From: Micractinium sp. NFX-FRZ
Taxonomy: Eukaryota > Chlorophyta > Trebouxiophyceae > Chlorellales > Chlorellaceae
Reading direction: 5' to 3'
DNA length: 18,650 nucleotides
Assembly: GCA_029339195.1 (NCBI GenBank)
Contig: JAPTJF010000718.1
Span: 1 to 18,650 of the forward strand
This document shows, one piece after another, positions 1 to 9,982 of the stretch (the stretch's first letter is position 1; each line of letters starts with the position of its first letter). The translations under genes were made by a program, and so were the position numbers. The notes beneath the pieces are model-generated. The model was not told the DNA's origin. It searched no databases and worked only from the letters and a program-made list of their open reading frames with translations.

Positions 1-56
1 GCCCCACTTGCCCCCCCAAGGCCCCCTGGACGCCTCCAAAGGCCCCCTGGGCACCC
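1..56. repeat. Left flank of the dispersed tRNA-Pro 3'-end repeat
   Basis: The string ggccccctgg occurs twice here (from about 20 and 41), with the fuller form ggccccctggacg at about 20-32. The same ggccccctggacg string lies at 17881-17893, just before the repeat copy next to the tRNA gene. So the resemblance between the two window ends reaches beyond the 38-40 bp unit itself. No coding signal is convincing here. Confidence 0.55.
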
Positions 57-219
57 AAAATGAAAAGGGGTCAAGGGAGGTGTTCAACAGTGCCAAAATG
101 AAAAGGGGTCAAGGGGGAGGCTCCAGGGGTGCCAAAATGAAAAAGGGGTCAAGGGGGAGGCTCCAGGGGTGCCAAAATGAAAAAGGGGTCAAGGGGGAGG
201 CTCCAGGGGTGCCAAAATG
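57..219. repeat. 38-40 bp minisatellite carrying a tRNA-Pro 3'-end motif
   Basis: Four tandem units, each with the core ggggtcaaggg, start at 67, 105, 145 and 185. The spacings are 38, 40 and 40 bp. The last three units are almost identical and the first is diverged. Read on the minus strand, the core is CCCTTGACCCC followed by TTTT, which matches the 3' end of the tRNA-Pro gene at 17948-18018 plus a Pol III-type T run. There is no D arm, anticodon arm or complete T arm here, so these units are not tRNA genes. Confidence 0.85.
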
Positions 220-556
220 CGGGGGGGTGGGTGTTGGGACGGCGCATGCTAGCTAGTCTAGTTTCCCGTCGATCCATGGCGGCGTCCAGCTTTTACTGTT
301 GTGCACTATCCTCGGCACTGCTTGCCGGTAAACTGTCTTTAAGAGCAGCAATATATACGCTCCTGGTGCATCCACCACGCTTTATGCTTGAAAAGAAGAA
401 GAAGAAGGAGAGCGGGCAGCACAAGCTGAGCTGGCACCACCTGGTGGCGCCAGGTCAGACCTATTTTCTAGGTGGAACCGAGGCGTAGCGAGCTTGGGGA
501 TCACTGAGTCCGTCCCCTCGATGCTCTGATGAGCAGCAGCGAAACCTAGCTGCAGC
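220..556 (+). promoter_or_regulatory. Putative promoter and 5' UTR of gene A
   Basis: This is the upstream interval of gene A. A TATATA element lies at 352-357 in an otherwise GC-rich context, about 200 bases before the ATG. A GAA/AAG-rich purine run lies at about 389-412. A 23 bp near-palindrome lies at 431-453. The bases before the start (gcagcATGG) fit the purine/GC-rich start context common in green algae. The transcription start cannot be placed from sequence alone, and an upstream non-coding exon is possible. Confidence 0.4.
431..453. promoter_or_regulatory. 23 bp imperfect palindrome upstream of gene A
   Basis: Two 11-base arms, ctggcaccacc at 431-441 and ggtggcgccag at 443-453, are reverse complements with one mismatch and a single central base. 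If it lies downstream of the real transcription start it would form a strong 5' UTR hairpin. Otherwise it could be a dimer binding site. Its role is inference. Confidence 0.5.
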
Positions 557-3500
557 ATGGGGAGGCGCATCAGCGGCGCGCGGCCGGCGGCCGCAGCGGA
601 GAGCGTGAAGCAGCTGCTCGCCGAAGCGTTGCAAAAGGAGCCGGACTCTACAGTGTACGCGCTGCGGCTGAGCTCTAGCACGGAGAAATCGGCGATGGAC
701 CTCTTGGCTCGGGTGGAGTTCTTCTTGAGGGACCGGCTGAAAGAGGAGGGAGTCGCCAAGGAGCTGGTGGGAGCAGAGCTGATTCAATCGGGCGTGGAGG
801 TGCTGGGGTGAGTCGTGCTCCTGGGGGCAACGTTCGGCCTGCAGGCGCCCTTGCGCCCTGGCGGCCCAGACGAGAACTAGGCTGCTTTCGTCGCTTTATT
901 TGCGTGTGCGTGGCAGCAGAGCATTCAACGGAAACCCAGTGCTGCGCCGCCCACCCTGCCCGCCAACGTGCCCGCCCGCCGTCGCCTGCAGGTGGAAGGA
1001 CGCTCTGTGGGGTGCCTGGGTGGTGCTGGTCGCGCCCCGCAACGGGCGCCCACCCTCGGAGCTGCGCACGCACCTAGGACAGCTGTTCCACGATGCCATC
1101 CTAGAGGACACCCACCTCAGACTGGGGCGGTACTGCCGCACGCGCCGCGTGTGGGCCGACCCAGCGCTGATGGCCGAGTCAGTCGGTTTGACCTTCAAGG
1201 TGAGCGGCGGGGCGCGGAGACGTGCGTAGCTGCAGCAGTGAGAAGTACGAAACACAAGCAGCAGATTGGGCCCCCATGTTGAGGGGCCTGGGCACACTTG
1301 TGTGCACGCGCTGTCGGGGGTACCAGCGGGCAGCAGTCCCCGCCTCTCGCATGGGTCTTCTCCCGCCCGGTGGTCTGCACTGCATGCCCCCGCCCTGTTT
1401 GCGTGCCCCGCTGCTTGCTGGCGCCGCTGCCGCCCTGCAGGCGCGGCATACCCCTCAGAAACAGACGCCCCTTGTGTTGCGGTTCGCTTCGCCTCTCACC
1501 GACACCCTGCTCCTTCCTTGCCCCCCTTGCAACTGCAGGACCATGCTGTGGGCTACATCCTGGAGCATGGCGGCCCAGCGCTCGCAGAGCTGGTGAAGGA
1601 GCTCATGCTGCGCACGATCACGGTGCGAGAGGCGCAGAAGGCTATGCAGACGATGCGGAGCCGGGGCGGCGCCGTTGACTGGGGCGCAGCGCGGAGCGCC
1701 GGCAGGGCGGCTCGAGAGGAACACCTGCAACGGCTGGCAGTTTGGCGTGCGGAGCACGCCGCACGCCAGCAGCAGCAGCAGCAGCAGGGAGGAGCTGGTG
1801 GGAGCCGTGGGGGACAGCAGCAGCAGCAGCGGCCGCCGCCGCCGCGGCCGCAGCAGCAGCTGCAGGCGGACGCTGGCGCCGGCGGGGGCGCGGAGGAGGA
1901 GGAGGACGAGGACAAGCCTCCCGACTTGGGTGAGGCCTGGTGCGGGATTTTTGTTGTTTGCGCCAGCTGGCTTGCTGGCATGGTACTGTCGTGGCTACAT
2001 AGAGTTTTTGGCAAGGCATCTGCGCTCACCACTGTTGCCATGCACCTGCTGAGCAGTCGGCTGCAAACAAGTCCTCCAATCCAACTGACACTCTAGACAC
2101 CCGTGCGCCCCGGCCTCCACCCGCCCCTGCAGATGAGCGTGGCAGAGGGCAGAGCTTCCGCACCGTCTTCGACTGGTCAAGTGCCAGGCATGCGAGTGAC
2201 ATCGACAGCTGGGCTGGGGCGGGCAGCACCAGCGCGCCGCTCAAAGGTGCGTGGGTCCTCAGCTGGCAGCCAATGCTCCTGTAAGCCCTGCCTCTGCAGC
2301 AGCCATGGGCACACATGTGAGCAGCAATGTCTGATCACCCTTGCATGGGCCGCCCTTATCCATGCACTCTCCTCTCCCCCTTGCGTGTTGTGCTGCACAG
2401 CGCCGCCGCACTGCGCCACTGGGACAGCTGGTAGTTTGGTCGGCTGCCACGCCCTGCTCCCAGCCCCCACCGGCCGCCTTGTGCACACACCTTAGCTCTG
2501 CATCCTTGGGTTCTGAAGCTCCCAGCACCCACCTTTCCTTTCCCCCTGCCTGCCACCCCTGCACCCCCCCACCCCCACTCAGAGGACATGTTTGACCCAG
2601 ACGCCTTCACACCAGTGGACGCCAAGTGCGCCGGCTTGTTCGCCACTGATGGCCACCTGGCCAACGACGGCCGCACGTTGGTGTTTGCGGCAAACAGCTC
2701 TGATGTCGGCACGATGTGCCAGATGGCTGTTGACATGGGCGGCGCCGGTCCTGGGTGAGTAGAAGGCGGGGGAATGTAAGTGCTTGTGGGGGTACACAGA
2801 ACTCGGACACACAGGCTGTGTGTTCCAGGTGCAGCTGCTCCCAACGGGCCTCTAGCTTGCGGGCGACTGCTGAAGGCGTGGCCAATGGGCATGTCGCCTT
2901 ACACAGCAGCACCCACAGTGCCAGATCTGCACGCACCGAATTCGGCGGCTGCTCTTCACGCGCTGCAGAGGCGGAATGGTAGCCGGCGGGCATGGCCTTC
3001 GGGCCCTACGCCCAGCCGGCTTCCTCAATCCACGCCTAAGGGCGTATTCTTTCTTTCTTTCTTTCGCTGCAGAGGCGGGCTGCGCACCCACTTTGTGTCG
3101 TCGCTCACCCGCCCCGACCTGGAGGACCGTATGCTGTCACAGTATTACAAGCTCGAGATCGTCATCACCAGCCAGGAGCTGAACAGCCGCCTGTCGCGCT
3201 TCATGCCCAGGGGCAAGCGAGTGGACGCGTTTGACTCGACGCACGTGGACGCCCTCATGTGAGCAGCTGGTGCCATCATGTTGTCTGCCAGCCCGCCTGC
3301 GCTGCCTGGGCTGCCTGCTGTGCCCACAAGGCACGGCGTGCCTGCCCTCCTGCCTGCGCCCTGCGCTGCCTGCCTCCCTGCCTGCCACGCTGCCTGCGCT
3401 GTCTCCTGGCCTGCCACGTCGCTTGCCTGCCACGCTGCCTGCCTGCCACGCTGCCTGCGCTGCGTGCCTGCCTGCGCTGCCTGCCCTGCCTGCTGTGCCC

Positions 3501-6500
3501 ACGCTGGGCGGCGCTGCGTGCCTGCCTGCATTGCCTGCTATGCCCACGCTGGGCGGAGCGTGCCTGCCTGCACTGCCTGCGCCGCCTGCGCTGCCTGCTC
3601 TGCTTGCTCTGCCAGGTATGCCCACGCTGGGCGGCGCAGCATGCCTGCCAGCCTCCCTGCCCGCACGCACTGCCTCGTCAGCTTGCCCCGACTGCGTTCT
3701 CCAGTGCAGGCTGGCGCTGGACAAGAGCGGCACCCACGAGCACTACGTGGTGGGCGCGGGGTCGGGCGACGGCAACTTCACGTTCAGCAACCCCACGGCG
3801 AGCCTGTCGGATGAGGCGTTTGGCGACGTGAGTGTTGTGCCATCCGCCATGAGCTCACCGCATGTTCCCCGCAGCTGGGATGGAAGTTACAGCCGTTGGC
3901 GGGTGCTGCCTTGTGTTGGTGGGGCCGCCTTTAGTGTACAAAAAGAGACAGTGGAAGAAGACGTAGCACACTTCCTCTTTCAGTGCCCGCTCAACCCCAG
4001 CGGCCTGGCTGGCCGAACCAGCCAGCGCCCGCCTCGCACAGTTCCTTCATCAAAGCTACACGCTCCATTGCTCTCCCCCTACACTGTCCCATGAGACCGC
4101 TGGTGGCTCCCCGTGCACTTGAAATGTAATTGATTGATTGATTGCTCCCCGTGCACTTGAAATGTAATTGATTGATTGATTGACTAACCTGTGTTGACCC
4201 TTGCCTGCTCCGCCCTGCTCCTGCAGCTGGGGGGCGGCGACAACGATGACGGCAGGGCCACCCCACAGCGCAGGCCAGAGTTCATCATGGGCTTCACCTC
4301 CGGCAACAAGTACGAGATGGAGATCTACACACGGTGCATGCACAAGATGCTGCTGCCCTACCACCCCCGCATGCAGACCATCGGCATCAAGCCAGCAGGC
4401 GAGCGTGTGAACGACACCGGCGGCGTCAAGTTCCACTCCTCGCTCATGGGTGGCTTCCTGGGCAACGCGTTTGTCACAGCGTGAGTTCGCTTTTGTATGC
4501 TGCCCCGCCTGGTCACAGAACACTTGATTGGCAATCGGTTGACCGCCATGGGGTGTCCTTGCGCAGCTCGCCCGAGCAGCCCGCTTGCCCCGCCCCGCCC
4601 TGCCCCTCGCCCCGCCGTGCCCGCCTTGCCCTGCCCCACCCTGCCTCTCACCCCGCCATGCATCGGCTCCCTCGCCCCTCCCTGCCCCTCACCCCCCTGC
4701 CCCTCACCCCGCGCCGCGCCGCCCCGCCTGCACACCCCCTGCTACAACCCACTCGTAACTGCAGCCTGCAGGAGTGCGGGCGCAAGCTGGAGGCGACCGT
4801 TGGGGAGGGCGAGATGCTGAGCTGGCGGGTGGGCAGCGGCCCCTCCAGCACCTCCTACTCCCGCTTCTGCGACCTCTACCGCCTCATGCCAGAGCGCAAG
4901 GTCCGCGCTTTTGAGGAGGCACTGCTCAACGGCTACATCGTGCCGCCACAGGTGGGAGGGAGGAGTGGGCAAAGCAGCTAGAATGCACAGTGCCGGCTGC
5001 GCTGTCACAGTCGGGGGCTGCGCTGTCACGTTTTACGCGGGCGCATGAACGCAGGGCAGGCCTGCCGGCTGGTAGTCGAGCAGCACGAGAGGTGGTGCCA
5101 TGTTGAACTGCCCGAGTGTGTGTCTGCCTGCCCGCCCGCCGCCTGCCTGGCTGCTGCCATGCCGGGGTTGGAGCGTGCTTTAGTGCCTGGCTGCCTGCTG
5201 CTGCCTCTGTTGCGGGGAGCAATGCCCTGCCGGACTTCCCGCCCGCCTGTGTTCACATCAGTGCAGCGGGCTACTCTTTGGGGGCTGGTGGGTGGAGTGG
5301 GGCCTCTGGCTGGTGGGGTTCCCAGCCAGCCCGCATGGCACCCCTGCTCCCATTGCCCCATCTCCCCCACCGTTTTCCGTGCCCCCCCATCCTAGCGCCT
5401 CCTTGCCTCTGCTGCGCCCCCCTTGCAGGGTTGGGGCGTGGAGGTGTCTGTGGTCAAGCTCTCCAAGCACGAGCACGGCGCGTGGTTTGAGAAGGCACGG
5501 GCAAACCAGGGCATGGGGGCCGGCCCTGTCGACGACGCCTACTACGTCTGCGTGCTGCGCGACCCCGCCAGTGGCCGCTGCTTCATGCCCCAGCCTGGTG
5601 CACGGATGGTGCTGGGGTACGGCTACAACGTGAAGCTGTTCAAGACAGCCGGCGGGTGAGCGCTGTCGTGTGCATGTTGCGGAGGGGGGGGCGCGTTTCT
5701 GGGCTGTCTGGGCGCTTGCTGTGGGAGTTGGGACATCCATCGGCGCGGCATGTCAAGCGGCATGTCAAGCAGGCTGCTTGGAGGCTGCTTGGAGGCTGCT
5801 TGGTGCTTGTTTTGTCGCTGGTGCCAAGCATCCCAACCTAACGCACCCGCCCTGCGCTCCACCTTGCCTGCAGGCGGGACGACTTTGTGACCAGCGACGA
5901 CGACGAGCTGTACATGCGGCTCAACCAGGCGGCGCTGCTGGTGACGTACCTGGGCAGGGGGGCGCCCAGGGGCATGAAGCTGCTGGCAGCAGCTGGTGAG
6001 GCGGTGCAGGGCGGCTTGGATGGCGGGGCGGGCGGTACCATGAGAAGGGGCCTGCGTGCTGTGTTAGTGTGGCACGCGCAGCCACACCAATATGCTGCCA
6101 CCCTGCTCTTCCCTCCTCCCTCCCTTCCTTCCTTCCTGGATCCCCTGCCGCCCCTGCCTGGCCATACCCTACATGAAATTCCTTGCCCTCTCTCCACGTT
6201 TGGCTGCAGGCAAGTACAAGCCCTTCCTCGACATGTCGGTGGTGTACTTCCGCCTCCTCAACTGCCTGCAGCCCTGGATGCTGGGTGAGTGAGTGCTGCG
6301 CTGGCAGTTGCACTGTGAGCCTTGGGCACCACAGCTGTGCAATGCCGGCTCGGGACAAGCGCGGCTGTGCATTACTGGCAGCAGCCCTGGGGTGGCAGCG
6401 GCTGCTGGGCGCTGCTCCCCTGGTGGCCGCTGCGGAGCGTAAGGCACCCTTGCATCGTGTGTAACGCACCCTTGCACCCGCCTCCCCGCCCCCCCTTCCT

Positions 6501-9500
6501 CCCAGCTGTGCCCCCCCCAGGCCCCTCCCTTGACCAGCCCCGCACCGCACCCCCGTTGCCCTCTTTCACCCCGCAGAGCGGCAGGACTGGACCATGGAGC
6601 TGAATCCAGAGATGCTGCGGCTCGTCCGCCGCTGCCACGGCATCAACGTGGGGCTGCTGCGGGCGCTGGGCGCAGCGCCAGCAGCTGCCCGCATGCGGCT
6701 GGATGGCAACTACGTGCCCAACCTGCTGTCGCAGCCAGTGGCGGGTGAGCCTGCCTGGCTGTTCGTGCAAGGGCGGGACGTGGGTAGGTGCGGCGCAAGC
6801 AGGCTTTAAAGGAGGCGGGCAGACAGGCACCGAGCCAGCCAGGCAGCCTACCAGCCCCTCACGCCATGTGCACATGCCGCTGGATTGACGCGTGCTCCCC
6901 ACACTCGCTCTGCGGCAGAGCTGTCGGCTGAGCCCCTGATTTCCATCTTTCCTTGTTGCAGCCCTGCTGGCGATGAAGCAGCAGCACCAGGGCCAGGGCC
7001 CCATCCTGCAGGTCGAGCAGGGGATCGCGAGCCAAGACGTGGCCAAGCATGCGCTGAAGGCCCAGAAGACGCAGGCGGGCCAGACGGCGGCGGCGGCGGC
7101 AGCCGCTGCGCAGCGGCGGCAAGAGGTGAGAACAAGCATTCAGCTCGAGGGAGGAGGCATTTCAAGGGGCGGATGCTGGAACGGCCTGTAGCACACGCTT
7201 GCGCAGCTGAGTCAGAGATGCCGGCATGTGTTGGGAGCAGGCTGGGGTGAGGGAGGTGAGGGCGTTGGGTGGCAGGCTGGCTCTGCTTAGGGTTGCACGA
7301 GGGCTGCATGGGTGGTATGAATGCAGGCCGACGACTGCGGCCCTACCGCACTCTGCCCACTCTTCTTCCCGCCCCCGCACTCGCTGCAGAAACAAGAGGA
7401 GCAGGCCGGGACCAGCGGCGGCGCGGCGGCGGCAGCAGCGGCAGCAGCAGCCACGGAGCGCGCTGCTCACGCAGCGGCGGTGGCAGCCACGGCGGCAGGC
7501 GTGAAGCAGCCGACTAAAAACTTCACCCAGATGAGCGCCTTTGCCTCTGCAATGGTGCACTCTGTGGCCAGAGGCAAGGGTACCACGGGCACGGGCACCA
7601 CAGCCGCGCTCTTCTGCATCCCAGACCACCCCCGCCGGCGGGCAGCGCTGCTGCGCGTCATCATGGATTACAAGTCCTGGAGCAAGCTTGAGCCCGATGC
7701 GCGCTGCGACTACATCCACCTGCGCATCTTCAATCTGTTCCGCATGGATGCCTCAGCCGCCGGGCACTCGGGCATCACCGCTGCCAGCACCGACACTCGG
7801 CGCTCCGACGTGGCAGCAGCGGCGCTGCGCGGGGCGCGCCTGCGCCACCTGCTGCTGCTGGAGGCCCCGGAGGAGCAGGAGCTGTTCGAGAGGGCTGTGG
7901 GGGAGGTGTCTGCGGCTGAGGAGGAGGCTGCTGCAGCCATGGGGGTGCGGCACGCGGGGGGCGCAGTGGAGGGGGAGCGCGGCCCCGCCGAGCTCACCAT
8001 CAGCACGGTGGACACCGACAGGCAAGCATGCGAGGGCGGTGCCTTGGTCAAGAAGGATGCTGCATGGCTGGGGGGCCAAGGGGGGTGGGAGAGTGGGTGG
8101 GCGGGGCGGCCTTTGAGGCATGTCGTGCTCGTGGATGGCGCCTCGGGTGGGCTGGTATGCAGCCCGCAAGGCGTTTTGCGAGCATGCCCACCCGCCCGCA
8201 TGTTTTCCCAAACGGCATCTGACCATGCAAGCACCGCCATTGGGCACAGCAGTGCCGCCCCCTGCCGCCACCCTGGCAAGCCCTCACACGGCCTGCCCCC
8301 ACGCATGCGCCCCCTCCCATCTCATGCAGGCAAGGCCACTTTGAGCACGCAGGGGTCAAGCTCGTGGGGGAGATGGGCATTGAGGAGCTGATCACCCGCC
8401 AGACCGCGCTGGCAGCCCTGGTGAGCCCAGCTGGCAGGCTGGCTGGCTGGCAGGCTGCTTGCGTGCCTGCCTGCCCAGAGGTGCTTGGGCCTGCCCAACG
8501 TGCACTTTCCGCCTTGGCACATCCCTTGGCAAACTCGAGCGGCGTCTGCTGCCTGCCATCGCCCCTCCCCGCAGGCGGTGGGCGACGTGGTGCACATCAT
8601 GCTGCCGCTGCCCTCCCGCGTGCACCTGGGCACAGGCACCGTGGTCCAGAAGCTGTTTGCAGCAGAGGGCGGCAACTGGCGGGACCGCTACCGCATCAAG
8701 GTGCGCAGTGGGCAACTTGTGCTACAGCGTGGCGCACTGAGAAGCCGGGTGGTCAGGTGGCGAGGGGTGCTGTGGCGCACTGGGTGGCCAACCAGGAGGC
8801 CAGGCATGCGCTTGCTTGAGGCTGTGAGAAGTTGGGGATGGACCATGCAATGCAGGCGTCGGCGCCAACGCATGTGCACGGCTCCCGCCAGTGTGCCCCA
8901 CCATATCTGGTGCGCATGCCAGCTGCACATCACCCCGCACTGCCGCTGTTGGCCCCTTCTGTCCCCTGGCAGGTGAAGCTGACGTGCGTGGACCCCGACG
9001 CCCTGGCAGCGGGCATCAGCTGGCTCAAGGCCTCGGATGTTGGTGAGGACTTCTGGGTGGCGCTGGGCACCGACGTGCTGCAGCTGGACCGCCCCGTGGC
9101 GGAGCCGGAAAGCGTGAGGCAGGGGCAGCCAGGCGGGCAGGCCAGCCCGTCGGTGCACCAGCCGTCTGCGGCAGCAGCGGCTGCGGCGGCGGGCGGCACC
9201 AGCGGTGCCGGAGCCAGCCAGCAGCAGCAGCAGCGGTCCCGCTCCGCTGCCGGCAGCGAGCACGGCCCTGCAGCAGGGGAGGGCCAGGCGGCGCAGCCTC
9301 GGACAGGCCTTGCAGCGCCTGCCAGCCAGCGGCAGCGGCAGCAGCACCGCCTCGCCGCCAACGAGGCAGCAGCGGGCACAGGTGGCCTGTCGTCGGCGTC
9401 ACAGCAGCTGCCTGCAGCGCCCCCCGCTGCTCCCCTCGGCCAGCAGCAGCAGCAGCAGCAGCAGCCGGGCGGCGCCGCCGCCACGCCCTCCGCACTGGCT

Positions 9501-9941
9501 GCCACCGACATTGCCGGCGTGGGCAGCCCCGCTGCAGGCGAGTGGCAGGCGGCGCAGCCTGGGGCAGGGCCCGCTGCTCCCGCCAGCCAGCACCAGCACC
9601 AGCACCAGCAGCAGTCGCTCAGCGCAGCCAGCGGGCAGGCCGCGCAGGGAGGGGCCGCAGCGAGCCAGGTGGCAGAGCACTTGGTGCCGGGCCAGCAGGC
9701 ACAGCAGGCATCCCATGGGGTGTACACCACCATCCCCGAGTCGGTGGACGACACATGGCGCAGCTACGGCGACATCGGGCCTCGCGATGGCGCACGCTCA
9801 CAGCGTGCGTTCATGCAGCGGCAGCGGCTGCCGTCACCGCCGTCGGTGGCGCAGCGGCCGCTGCGCTCGCCGCCCTTTTCAGCGATGGCAGACATGGGCA
9901 GCGCCAAACGTGCTGCCCCTCTCCCGCTGCTGCCACAGCCT

Positions 9942-9982
<41 letters not shown>

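Noticed and set aside
57..160. Retrotransposon primer-binding site complementary to tRNA-Pro
   Set aside because: A primer-binding site would read TGG directly before ggggtcaag to pair with the added CCA. Here the preceding bases are aaaa, or cca near 17.9 kb. The copies are tandem and carry the tRNA's downstream flank, and no LTR was seen.
57..219. CRISPR-like array
   Set aside because: The units are contiguous 38-40 bp tandem copies with no distinct unique spacers, and the genome is eukaryotic.
3231..4094. A 287-codon plus-strand open frame crossing introns 6 and 7 as a host gene
   Set aside because: It is out of frame with exon 6, crosses a stop-free minisatellite, and its end is the LINE-like remnant. 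Only exon 7 inside it is part of gene A.
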